NCBI RefSeq assembly: GCF_901709675.1
Contig: NC_051098.1
Span: 15,993,464 to 16,057,463, forward strand
DNA: 64,000 nt
Direction: 5' to 3'
From: Syngnathus acus
Taxonomy: Eukaryota; Chordata; Actinopteri; Syngnathiformes; Syngnathidae
How positions within the stretch are numbered: the stretch's first letter is position 1; every line of letters begins with the position of its first letter. The translations under genes and the position numbers were made by a program. Of the stretch, positions 48,313-59,900 are shown one piece after another. The notes below the pieces were generated by a model. That model worked only from the letters and a program-made list of their open reading frames with translations. It was not told where the DNA came from and did no database searches.

Positions 48313-50569
48313 ACCTCGCGTATTCACGGCGAGTTTCTAACACCCTGATTGACACTCGCTGGGATGCATACACACACATTGTCAGCGGCGCTCATGTGTG
48401 CAGCGCCCCGATCCAAAACAGAATAACAAGATGGGCCGACACGTAATCTGAAAGTGTAATTTATGAAAGCTCCTGTTGAATTTGCAGTTCTCCCCCTCCT
48501 CCAAAATTGGCAGTGAGTAAACCCCCCCCCTGAAAAAAAAAGACATTTTCCTTATCACACCACATTAATGTCAACCTTGTCGTCACACATAACGCACATG
48601 TGGGCGCTGACAGCTTTCCCACTGCATCTGCGCGCATGCGTGTGTGCACATGTGTGTGTGTGCACATGTGTGTGTGTGCGCACATGCACATGTGTGTGTG
48701 TGTGTGTGTGATCAGCCGGGAAGAGCTTTTGTCCTTGGGCTTGAGAGGGCACCTGGCTCCTCTTTCCCGAGCTTTGTGATCTCCGGCTTGCGTCTCTATC
48801 CCTTCTCGATCTGTCTCTTCCTCTTTTCCTCTCAACTCGGATCCCTTCATCCGCCCCCCCCTTCCAAAATCCACCTCGCCGCCTCCCCACCCAGCTCACG
48901 TTCTCCCTCTCCTCTGCCCAAGGCGATGCCGTCCTGCAGGCTTTGATCAGGAGGCCAGGGACGAGAGAGGAAGTGGGTCAGAAAGTTGTTCTGGAGACTG
49001 CAGGAGAACAAGGCTGGAATATCGAGTAGGTGAGGATGGGGTAATATATAGCGGGAAAGGGGGTGAGATAGTTTGTTGGGGCGAGGGGGGGGTGAGGTTT
49101 TGAAAAAAAAAAAAAATCCAGAGGGGTGGGGAAGCGAGTAACGGGGAAGCTAGGTGAAACGGGGCGACGGGAGCTAGCTGAACTAAGCGAGCAGAAGGAG
49201 ATAAAAAGAAAGTGAAGTGAGCAACAGGATGAGATAGAGGAGAAAGACGTGGGAAAGGAGAAGTGTCTTCATTTGGCGAGCTGGAAGAGGAGGAGGAGAG
49301 AAGGCATTTGTCTTCAGCGCCACGCTCGGCATTTAAACAACGGGTCGGAGGATAAGGCCTCGTTTTAACTATGCTGCACATTGCGCGACGGACGCATCGT
49401 GTCCACGGCGATGTGTGCGTACGCGCTCGTGTCCCCGCAGTATAGCATTTTATTGAAGCTCTTTGTTTTTTTTGAAAGATCATTAAGATGCATACTTTAT
49501 TAATATTCAGATCAAACCATTAATATTCACCGGGTGTTTTGGCTCTCCTTGTGTCGTCAGCTCACCTGGGACTGGGGAGTGCAGGTGGGGGGATAGTGGG
49601 AAGAATGGGGAGGGGCGGGGCCAAAGTAAGAGTTTAGGGGGCAAATGAAGGAGGAGAAAGATACCAGGAAGGGAGGTGAGCGACAAAGTGGCAACAATGG
49701 AGATGATTTGGAGGTGTGGGGGGGGAGCAGGAGGTACAGTGGAGGTCCTGCGAGAGGTTTGCGGATGGGGGGGCAGCGGTTTTTGTGATCTGGCTGTGCA
49801 GGGGTGACGGAGGGGGGGGGCACCAGTGGGACTGCAGGGGTGAGTCGGGTGAGTTTTTTTTTTTTTTTTTAAAGGATGCAGGGAAGCAGATGAGCTTTTG
49901 TTGTGGAATAATTGGACCAATGGGAGGATAGACATAAACACACACACACGCACGGACGCACAAAGTACAACAAATCATATAGTACACACACGCGTTCGTA
50001 TATGCGCTCATTTGCATTGCTGTTTGGGAATAAATCTGCAAATGTAGAGTCCAAAGTTAAAGTAATATTGCATATTAGACGGTGACATGCATGTTAATTG
50101 TGTTATCTGGACACACATAGATTGTTGAATGCATGCATCACACACGTGGAATATTTAAGGACATTCACAATTGTACTTATTCTTCTATTAATATCGAATT
50201 AATCTAATCCGACTGATTTCCTTTGTGATTTTTCCCAGTGAGGAAAGGTAATGAAAAACAAGTTTTATTATAGAGGTGCTGTTTGGTTATTGGAAATAAT
50301 AATAATGATAATGGGTGTAAAATGATGAAAATATGTTGAATTAATTTTCTCATTTTCAGGGTTAGACCTGCATCACTTATCAAATGTTGCCATCAAAACA
50401 AGCAATTATAAGCAAATCATTAATACGTTGAATTAGTCATTCATCAGTTGGGCTCCTGTTTGTATTTGAGCATTTTTATTTCAAACCTATCTTCATATGT
50501 AGCTCTGACTTTAATTTACAAGTTAAATGAAATTGCATTCATGTATTTCCAACAGTCTCTAATTTTCAT

Positions 50570-51290
50570 TTCACAGTCTTGGATATGAACTCCTCTGATT
50601 GGTTGAGCTGACATTGGCTCGGCGTGTTCACACGTTAAAGGAGGAGGACGAATGTCGGACGTGATGAGAAATTAATTTTAAAAAAACATCCCCGCTGAAG
50701 GCCTCGATCTGAAATTCCGCTCCTGCCACTGTTTACTTTAACATTTCATAAACATTAGAATTGAATGAAACGCATTTGAGCGGCGTTGCCAAAAAAAAAA
50801 GTGATTAGCATAATTGCTTCCACGTGATATTTAAATGTAAATTATTACTAATCACTTCTTGAAAACCTGTACAAATCCCTCTCATATGGTTTAGGTGATG
50901 AATCCTCGCATCTCCTTGCCACCAATATCCATATAGACACACACACACACGCATGGACAGACACACACGCACACACACGTGCAGAGATACACGTGCACAA
51001 AAGCAGGCAGCAAATTAAAGTGGTAATTACTTCTAAGCTAGGAAGGTGAAGGATTGTATGGCAGGGAGCAATGGGTCACTTCTGAATAGAGAATAACGGA
51101 GCAGGCAGACAGTGTGAAACGCAGATATGCATCTCAATGAAATATGGAGGAGCGTATTCAACAGACAGCAAAATGGCTCTTTAATGGCTACGCGCCCTCA
51201 AAGAATTGTCTGATACATTTAGAATATTATCTCCTCTTACGGCATCATTAAAAGAACCTTTTGTACTCGCTGCCATCGTGTGCGTCCGCA
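50570..51290. promoter_or_regulatory. Candidate conserved non-coding element
   Basis: About 700 bases rich in homeodomain-type TAAT/ATTA cores, with a TGATTGG CCAAT-type box (50597-50603), TAATTACTT and ATATGCATCTCAATGAAATATGG. It has only one CA-rich stretch (about 50938-50990), which contrasts with the repeat-dense surroundings. Composition and motif density suggest an enhancer, but no comparison was possible. Confidence 0.3.
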
Positions 51291-51639
51291 GTCAGGATCC
51301 AACAATGTTATTCTAAATAAGAATACTATCAAGGTGACTACAATGGAATTCGTTCTCTTGTTTCTTTCATGCTAAAGTGAGAAAAAAATTGATTTGAGTA
51401 TTAGAGCATCACTGATGTGATGATGGTTTCAAAAGACTTCCCAAAAAAAGCGGATCTGCTAGGACACACGATGATGACCACTACAAATTCTCCATCTTAA
51501 TGCTAAGACACAATACAAAACACCACACGGGAGCTAACAAAACTAGCATTGATGTTGTGGTGTTACTACAAATATTGGAACATAAATGGTGATGCAACAC
51601 AGGTAGTCAGACAAAATAAATGTGACTGTTTTTATTACA

Positions 51640-51653
51640 CTGCCCCCTAGTGG
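51640..51653 (-). promoter_or_regulatory. CTCF-like motif
   Basis: CTGCCCCCTAGTGG is the exact reverse complement of the CTCF core CCACTAGGGGGCAG. A weaker relative, CTGCCCCCTGTTGG, lies at 52015-52028 in the same orientation. Confidence 0.45.
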
Positions 51654-52797
51654 CCCAGGCACGCACATTAGTATTAGCCATGTAATGGAAAAATCTTATA
51701 ATAATTCAAAGTACCATTAGTTTTTTAATGAGAATGATTACATACAAATATTCAGTTTAACATAAAAAAAAAAATGAATTGGGAATCATTTCCTGCAGTG
51801 TGAATTTAGCCCTGAAATTGTCCGGTCTGAGTTCCCATACCTCTTCCTATCTAGTTTTGAACTCCACTTTGTCTTGACATGAATTATAATCTACCTGTAA
51901 TATTATTTGACAGGAATCCAAAACTGTGTGGGGAATACGGGATGTCTACTCAACCCGCAGTCCACATGTCCTTGTTCCTGACAGCGCCGGAAACTCCCAC
52001 TTGCTTGTCACATCCTGCCCCCTGTTGGAGCAACGAGTGCTAGTTTGCTCAAGTTAGTGACCCCCCCTAACACACACACGCACCCCACCTACACACACAC
52101 ACTTTCCTCCCTCTATTAGAAAGACACATATTCCCTGCAAGTCTGCGTCAAGGACAAATGGGGAAGACTTGGAGGACAAACATGCTCACACACTCTCTGT
52201 GAGTGTCTGTGTACTTGGAATGCAGACAGAACGAGACGGCGCGCACACACATGCACATGCACCATCGCGACAATCCTGAAAGGCTTTTGCGCCTTCTGTG
52301 AGAAAAGCAACACGTTGTCAGTCTGTTTCATTGCTGCGTTGTCGTGCGTGTGCGTGCGTGTTCAGAGGGGCTCACTGGGGCTGGTTGACGACCTCATTCA
52401 GCCCCCCTCCCTCCCTCCCCTCTCGCCGGGCCGCGGCTGACAAGTCCCACAATGAGGCGGGAGGGAGGTTGTCGTACAAAACCCTCTGAATGCGTCTTCA
52501 TTTGCCTGAACTTTTCACACGTCTTTTCCCTTTTGTCGCCGGCCGGCCGGCCCGCCCGCCCGCCACCGTGCAGCCGGACCACTCAGGCCAGTTTCCGCTG
52601 CAGGCCAATCAAAGCAGCACTTTTCTTCTCATGCCCCCCCCATCTACCCACAATGCCCCCCCCCCTCCCACACACACACCTTCTTTTTTTGGGGGGGGGG
52701 CTTGACATAATCTGAAATGGTACTTAAGTGAATTTATGTCTACCTCTGTGCTTTGACTTGTGTGCTATTTGCTCCTTTATGCCGCCGCTTTTTCCAG

Positions 52798-52870
52798 CCG
52801 CAGAGACGGGAGGAAGAGATTTGAAACTCAGACCACGGACGAGACAGCCTATCAGTATTCAGCGGAGAAA
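52798..52870 (+). other. Possible non-coding exon
   Basis: A 73-base segment bounded by an acceptor-like CCGCTTTTTCCAG (ends 52797) and a strong donor GTGAGTGA (from 52871). It has stops in more than one frame and no known protein similarity. GC boxes (GGGCGGGG) and G-runs follow at 53000-53035. It could be a leader exon of the gene suspected at 55.4 kb, or chance. Confidence 0.2.
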
Positions 52871-53345
52871 GTGAGTGATGGAGGGAGAGAGGGAGAGACA
52901 GGGAGAGAGGGAGGAGAGGAAGACGGGGCGGGGGTGATGTATCAATATTCTGAGTAGCGTTTGAGGGCAAGGGGAACGAACAGAGGAGAGGTGGAAGGCG
53001 GGCGGGCGGGGTGGGAGGGCGGGGGTGGGGTATTTTGGTATAGAGAGTATACTTGAGTGAGTCTGAGTGTGATTATTTGTTCACGTAGACACATACGTGT
53101 GTGCAGCGCACCTTCAAACGTATACGGGGCTGTTTACGCACACAGTCTGGCGTCAATACACATCCATTTTGAGTTGCTCGGAGAGCGAGTCGTCATACTC
53201 AAGGTTCCAGGATTAGACGTTTGGTTCGCCGCCATTTTAATCACCGATTATGATGGAAGTGTCGAAACACGATTTGTTTCTCTTTCAAAACTGCTTTTGC
53301 AACGTTTGTCGCTGAATTTTGGCCCCGGTGGCTTTGAGGGGAGAG

Positions 53346-53411
53346 GTCGGGTAAATCCTCGACCGGTCGCCTGTCAATCGCGGGTATAGACAAACAGCCG
53401 TTCACGTTCCA
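53346..53411 (+). repeat. Fragment of the common fish interspersed repeat (right part)
   Basis: CGACCGGTCGCCTGTCAATCG and then TATAGACAAACAGCCGTTCAC correspond to the phrases GGTCGCCAGCCAATCG and TATAGACAAACAACCATTCAC of an abundant teleost repeat. The upstream CGGGTAAATCC also fits. Confidence 0.55.
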
Positions 53412-54439
53412 CGTCTTGGCGCAAATACCAGCGGATTGGGATTTCTTTTTCTCTCAGCGCAAGGCTCGCCAAAATTTCTTCCACGCCTCCCACTGAATTA
53501 TGTAAATGACAGTAATGAAGATTCAGTTTGAACGTGGACGAAGACAGTTTCATTGGTCCACTGTGATTTGTTCTGCGATTTTATTGGTTAGGCTATGTGT
53601 GACGAGGCTATCGCAAAATCTATTGACGGCATGAAGCTTGTTAGCAAAAAAAAAAGATTGCGTCATGATTCAAAACAGTAGGAAAACAGTAGGAAGTCAT
53701 AGTCCAGAAATGTGTGTATTTTTTTTAATCGTCTCACTGGGCAGCACAGCGACAGGAGGGCACACGAGGGTTGGGTGGGGGTGAGGGGGTCTCCAAGGGG
53801 CCACTTCATGGCACAGATGCGCTTCCGCCATGTCGAGAGACGAGTGCGTGACCGGAATACCACATTTAAAGGCAATGAAAGAAGCCGCTTTGATTGGCAA
53901 TGATTAAACTCAGCTGCAAGCACTCCCACAACGGCGCAGCCCTCCCTCTCCCAAACCCATCAGCCTGAACTATCTTGCAAAATTATTGCTGAAATTTATA
54001 TGACACAAAACTTTGGTCAGTTCGCCTGTGTTTATAAGTAAATACTTAAATCCGGTGAATATTATTATTTTGAGTATTCATTAATCATACCACGAGTGTA
54101 GCCAAACATTTCTTTAAGTGTCAAGATAACGCTCAAGACAAATCGCCCTCATGAAGGATCAGAGTCATTAAGGTTGACGCTTCATGCTTCATCTTTCACA
54201 TGGAAACAACAATGTTGATAAACTGACGGAACCATAGGTGCCACAATGTAAAATGGTGTCGCCCTTACTTATGCTATTTTCTGCATAATGTGTCAAATCT
54301 TACGATTTGATCGCTATATATAAAAGCCACAAAAGTGCTGCAGTCGGCGTACTGGCTGATGTTTTGAGAAGTATCACTTGTACTTGGCAGTCGCTACCTA
54401 TGAGCGCTATGAAAAATCCTGCTATTATTGTTATTATTA

Positions 54440-54465
54440 CAAGTGTACCTAATGAAATGCCCTGT
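54440..54465 (+). repeat. Dispersed GTGTACCTAAT repeat, copy 3
   Basis: CAAGTGTACCTAATGAAATG followed by CCCTG. Shortest match of the set. Confidence 0.5.
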
Positions 54466-54832
54466 TCTTGTTACACAGAACATTCCAGGTTGTATTTTTT
54501 TTTAAATTTTGCTATCCTATCCATCCCATTTTATTTTATTTAATAGCCAGTATTATTTCTGTATTTACTGCTCGGCTTTTAAGGTTTCCTTCGTCTACGT
54601 CAGTGTTTTCCTTATGGAAAGGTCACTGACAGTCCTCATTTAACCTGAATTAATCAATGAAGTTAATGCAACGATATGTTTATGGGTGTGGTTGTAGTGG
54701 TGTAGAACTGCACTCCATCATGCTGACAGCTGTTTCATATTTTATTTAGCTTTGCGATGGGGCCAAAATATTAGAAACAGCTCTCATTATGATGAATTGG
54801 ACTTGGTCACCTCAGCAAATTGTGATATGAAA

Positions 54833-54875
54833 CAATCCATTTTTTATACGACTTATCCTCATTAAGTGTGAGTCA
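54833..54875 (+). repeat. Fragment of the common fish interspersed repeat (left part)
   Basis: CAATCCATTTTTTATACGAC then TTATCCTCATTAAG matches the left end of the repeat described at 29207-29291. Confidence 0.5.
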
Positions 54876-55015
54876 GGGACTGTTTATTCAGATTCCATTT
54901 ATTGAAAATGTATTGAAAAAATAAATTCAATTCTAAATTGAATAAAGAGCTTAAGAAACAAATGAGAAGTCATTGAAATTCATCAACAGAAATCAAAATA
55001 ATTTATGCTCTCCTG

Positions 55016-55046
55016 CAGGTGTACCTAATGTTGTGGCCACTGATGG
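55016..55046 (+). repeat. Dispersed GTGTACCTAAT repeat, copy 4
   Basis: CAGGTGTACCTAATGTTGTG followed by GCCACTGATGG. It lies shortly upstream of the candidate promoter at 55.3 kb. Confidence 0.55.
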
Positions 55047-55269
55047 CCCAACGGGACGGGACGGGACGTTTCTCTTTTTTGGATGTGACGGAATCTCCCC
55101 ACTTGTTTGAGTGGTCCACTCCTCCGTCGCCCTTCCTCTCCCTCATTCTTTCGCTCCGGCTGCTCATCAGCATTTGAAAGGCAACTTTGACAGCGAGAAA
55201 GAAAAAGTGTGGAGGGAGGGAGCGAGCGAGCGAGGTAGCTGGCTGGCTTGCTTGCTTGGTTGCTCGGTT

Positions 55270-55410
55270 GGTTGGGGTGCGGGGTGGGGTGGGGGGTGAG
55301 GGAGGTGGGGATAAACGAAAAAGCACGAGGCAGGCGGAGAGCGAGAGAGCGCCAGGAAGAGACTGAGGCGAGGGGGCTGAACAAGCATGCCTTTTATATG
55401 TACTAGTCAC
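55270..55410 (+). promoter_or_regulatory. Candidate promoter: G-quadruplex-prone tract and TATA-like box
   Basis: Six or more G-runs (GGGG TGC GGGG T GGGG T GGGGGG ...) lie at about 55272-55312, and TTTTATATG lies at 55392-55400. Purine-rich leader-like DNA follows. A transcription start near 55410-55425 would be correctly placed relative to the TATA-like box. Predicted only. Confidence 0.3.
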
Positions 55411-55411
55411 T

Positions 55412-56030
55412 GAGACACCCAGAGAGGGAGAGGGAGCAGCTGAAGGCAGAGACAACTGGTGTGTGCACAGCTTTCCCTGGAGGAAATGGAAAGAAAGGAG
55501 CTTCGGCGAGGAGAGAGGGAAGGAGGGTAGCGCGCCCGCCCGCTCGATAGAGAGACACAGACGAGGAGAGAGAGAGAGAGAGCGGGCGGGAGAGAGAGAG
55601 AGAGGGGCTGCAAGAGATTCTCACACTGGCTGTGTCCTAATCCGAGTCCATCTCCTGGAGGCAGCGGAGCAGAGTGTTAGTGAAGTGAGTCTAAGAGGCG
55701 AGGAGAGGTACATCAGCTAGCTCACACACACACACATGCACACACTTGGAGTCCACAATCTGTCCGGCTTTGCTTCTGTGAAAGTGAAAGACTGAGGCGC
55801 AAGGGGTTGTCAGACGCTGCCCTGGTCCCGAACCCATTGGACTCCACAAACACACACACATACTTAACACACACGCACAAACGGTGATTGTTTACTGTGT
55901 TTAGGATCGAGGTGGTGGGGCGGGGTGGGGGGCACCCAGGACAGGGCAGAGCTGGGGGCACCGGACAAGAGGACGAGACAAAGTGGATCCGATCACAAGC
56001 AGCACATCCAAAGCTGGAAATGCCCGTCAG
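55412..56030 (+). other. Candidate first exon of a second gene continuing beyond the window
   Basis: GA-rich, GC-rich sequence resembling vertebrate 5'UTR, ending at a perfect donor CCCGTCAG|GTGAGTAC (56030/56031). An ATG at 56020-56022 (GGAAATGCC, purine at -3) sits 11 bases before the donor, a frequent arrangement in genes whose coding starts at the end of a leader exon. A second good donor, GAA|GTGAGTCT, lies at 55683/55684. No downstream coding exon was recognised before 64000, so the first intron would exceed 8 kb. Gene identity unknown. Confidence 0.3.
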
Positions 56031-57140
56031 GTGAGTACATCATGCAAATTGAAATACACACACACACACACACACATGCTTGCTTTGTACACACACTTTC
56101 TATTGGCTGTCTGTGTGCAACTTTTATCAAGCAGTGTAAATCTCTGTGTGATTTTCCTCGCTACAACTTTTACTTTAAGAGAGTGATTCTCATTCTCAAT
56201 GTGTGACTTGTTTGATTTGATTTAAAAAAGAAAAAAAAAAATCCAAATGCCCTTGAAGTGGTTACTCCTGCACACATTCCACTTAGATTTCTTTCGCCTT
56301 CTCACTATTTGCTTTGGAGATCAAGTTCTGTGTGAAGGTTGACCTTGATAATAATGCTTGGCCACTTCCAGTGTGTGTGTGTGTGTGTGTGCGTGTGTGT
56401 GTGCGTGCGTGCCAGGCAATGTGTCCGTGTGTCCACCTGCAGAGGCAGAATTGGTCACAGTTTAGTGGCTCAGTAACATGGCGAGCCTTCGGGCACTCTG
56501 CAGCAGGTGGTCCGAGTTGGCACAATGACTGTGACAAAGACACAAAGTAAACAGCGACTTTGTTGTCACTTGGCCGCTCCCACGGCGTTTGGCTCTTTGC
56601 TGTCATTGAGGTGGGAACTGATTTTGCCGTTTGTGTGCGCACGTCGCTCTTAAGAATTGCTATGCAAGAAGCCCCGTTGTGCTTTTCTTTCATGTTTGCG
56701 TGCAACTTTTTCCCCTGGAAGTGCCAAGAAGCTTTTCTGTTTCTTAGCCGCTTACACATTACGCTCGAGAATTGATTCTCAGCCGTACATCCTGGATTTA
56801 GTGTGAATCTAACATTGTCAAGAGGTCTTAATCCTACCACGATGTCATTCATGGAAAGTGTGCTGTGCCAGACACACCTGCCCGCCTTGAAGAAATATGC
56901 CCAAAATCACCAGCTGAATGCAAAAAAAAAAAAAAAAAGTTGGCCTGAGCAATTTACATCTTCAAAAAATGAGAGGAATATTTCTCGTTTCACTTTCACG
57001 TTGCAGTCTCTTGGCGCCGGGAGCGCCAATAAAAATGGGATTGCGCCCCTGACTAGAAACAGACCCGCGTCATCACATTTCGTGCATGGGCCCACTGAGC
57101 CCTTGAGCCTTTCCGTCCGCTTCAGCCCTGACATATGCAA

Positions 57141-57141
57141 G

Positions 57142-57178
<37 letters not shown>

Positions 57179-57490
57179 ATATCTATCTAGATTATACATA
57201 ATATTTTATATATATATGTATAGATATATGTATATATGTGTATATATATGTGTATATGTATAGATATATATATATATATATATGTATGTATATGTATAGA
57301 TATATATATATATGTATATATATGTATAGATATAGATATATATATGTATATATATGTATAGATATATATATATGTATATATATGTATAGATATATATATG
57401 TATAGATAGATATATATATGTATAGATATATATGTATATGTATAGATATATATGTATATGTATATATGTATAGATATATATGTATATATG

Positions 57491-57521
<31 letters not shown>

Positions 57522-57556
57522 GTATAGATATATATGTATATATATGTATGTGTATG
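57141..57556. repeat. TA-rich minisatellite, (TATATGTATAGA)-type
   Basis: About 415 bases of TATATA, TATGTATA and TAGATATA modules in irregular higher-order order. Strongly self-complementary, so prone to cruciforms and length change. The long Tyr/Ile/His ORFs on the minus strand across it are artefacts of the repeat. Confidence 0.95.
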
Positions 57557-59867
57557 CCTGTCCCGTGACCCACCTTAAGGCCTTTTTTATTCGGCCCGGC
57601 TTCTTCCTCAAGATTCCATCTAAGGCGCGTGGCGCTCACCGCCAAAAGGCGAGCGACCCTGCCACGCATGGCTTCAACGGTAGACGAGCAGAAGAAAATT
57701 TCAACGCGTTTTAAAGGCGGCATCGAGAGGAGTCTCATTTTGCCCGCATCAGCACCTCTGTGTGTGTTTTTCCTGTTTGATGATCACGCTGTGAGCTTTG
57801 CATCCTCTTTGGCACCATTATGGCGAAAACCTCTTTTGAGCATAACTAATCACAACGCTGCGTGAGTTCTTGGGAATAAGCAACGAGAGGAATAAGTGTA
57901 GTTCTTATTTTAGTGGACTTGCAGAGGGAGCCCTGGAAATCCAGTCTCTGATGTGAAATTCCAGTTGTTGTCATTTTTTATATTTTTGTTCTAGTCACTG
58001 ATTGAAACGGAATGTCCTCACTTTCAAGGTCGAGCCGTACTGGTAACATTTAAAGAACATTTTGATAAGTGGTTAGAAAAAGTTATCACTAATCGTACGG
58101 CATGACATTGATACCGTATCTCCTCAATTCATGGAGACAATTGGACTTTTGAACTACATTGCTAACCAAAATAGCAGCACCTAATCATGTTTATGGCATC
58201 TGAGGTGAATTCAAGTGTGTTCCCTGGATGCATGATAGATAATCTTTCATCTTGTGGAGATGGTGTCTTTAACGGCTTGATGGTTCCACAACGTTGTGTG
58301 TGTCGATGTTTATGTTCCAAGGAGCTCCACGCCTGATTGCTTCCATCTAGTTTGTCTGGCTTCTTACCATTTCTCCATAATCAATTCCAGGTTCGATTGT
58401 CTACTTTTCCCCTTCGCCATCAGCGGCATTCTTCTGTGGAACCTTCACAAAAACAAAGCCTAATTATTATTTTTTTTTAAAACTTGGTGTGTGGAGTGTC
58501 AAGTGTTGGGCACACTTCCACAGCCTTGCCGTGACCTGTGACCTTGTAACTCCAGAATTTTAGTAATCTTGGAATGTTTGTAAAACATGACATAACGGTT
58601 TAAAATGTTATTCTGCGCAAGGTCGTGATGCGTGTGTCTAATGCCCAACACCTTCTAAATCAAGTCCTCTGACTCTGATTGGTTGTTTTTCCTTAGGCGA
58701 GGTGGTTTTCCCACTTATCAATTCAGTTAAGTCATAATGACCGTTTTAAGAAATACCACGTTTTTTCACCCTTTGGTGATTTAGTGCAACTTTTGAGACA
58801 TATATTTCAATTGTTTGTTAAATTCCAAACAATGTGATTTGACTTTATTTGATTTTAAATCTAAGAATGATAAAGACGCACACCTCTTAATGTTCACACA
58901 CTCTACGGTGCTCAGTGTCGGCCTATTGACAGACAGCGCACGCAAACTTTGTGCATGTGTGCTCACGTGTGTGTGTTGCTTGACGAGCATTGACAGACAG
59001 TGTGTGTGTGCGTCTGTGACAGAGAGTGTCAGCGCGGTGTCAGGGAGATGTGTTTAGTGTCACACTCGGCTGACCTGATCTCCGCTCGGACTGTCCACTC
59101 GGGCCCCGCGGCGGCTCCTTACATAACCCCCCTGTCATTCACACGCCGGCCTGGAGGGATCCACCAACCTATACGCGCACACACCAATACACACACTTTG
59201 TCACATGTGCATATCTAAATTTCATATCTGTCCATTTCTTCGCTTGTTGTGTCTATGATGTTGTAAAGTCAAACAACTTTACCCAGCGACGATATCCGGC
59301 ATTCTCCAGACAGCAGATTTTCTGAACGTTGACATTTGCACCTAGCTAATTGATACATCCATGTTAGCGCATGTGTGTGTGTATAAGATTGTGACCCTGT
59401 GTGTTGCGCTATGGCCTATGGATATTTAGAGGTCAGAGCTGATGTGGTCCTTGCCTGCGGGAGTGGATTTAGCTTCTTCAGCCATATAGAGAGCTTCAGA
59501 GAGACATATATGTACGTATAGGTGCATATATATATATATATATTTAATTGCTTTAGTAGGCTGTATTACAAAGGTAATTTTTAGTTAAGGAGGTGTAGAA
59601 ATGTTTTTGGAAACAAAAAAAAAAATCCTATTCAGGTAACCCCAGTGAGGTTGTACACCAGGTTGCTTTTTAATTGTGTGGCCAATAGTAGCAGCGTATG
59701 CAAAAGTATGAGGTGATGATAAAAAAAATAAACAAATTATATTGTAAAAGTATTTTTTGAGTAACAATGCAGTCATGTCGCACATTTAGAATTACGATGT
59801 CGAATTTATGACATCATTATTATTTTCAAGTCTTTTAAATAGCTTCATCTAGCGTCATTTGACGATG

Positions 59868-59900
59868 CAGGCGTACCTAATGTAGTGTCCATGAAGTGTC
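59868..59900 (+). repeat. Dispersed GTGTACCTAAT repeat, copy 5
   Basis: CAGGCGTACCTAATGTAGTG followed by TCCATGAAGTGTCC. Confidence 0.55.

Larger units (their letters stand above)
45321..52797. other. Intergenic DNA with microsatellites and regulatory-looking blocks
   Basis: Contents: AT-rich tract (45475-45560), repeat-poor block 45575-45830, CA-rich low-complexity DNA (46060-46400), poly-C tracts, transposon relics (47410-47700 and near 48290), CA/GT runs (48635-48710), a G-rich stretch (49010-49860), a repeat-poor block 50570-51290 and CTCF-like motifs (51640, 52015). Long ORFs in either strand here are proline/serine/histidine-threonine low-complexity shadows. Confidence 0.6.

Noticed and set aside
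48947-50041. Minus-strand ORFs of 135-178 codons
   Set aside because: They derive from long G-rich/GA-rich tracts and show only Pro/Ser-rich low complexity.
53057-53389. 110-codon ORF
   Set aside because: Its 3' part overlaps a known-type fish interspersed repeat fragment and the rest has no similarity that I recognise.
57187-57738. Minus-strand ORF of 183 codons full of Tyr/Ile/His
   Set aside because: It is a read-through of the TATATG/TAGATA array; composition is dictated by the repeat and no domain is present.
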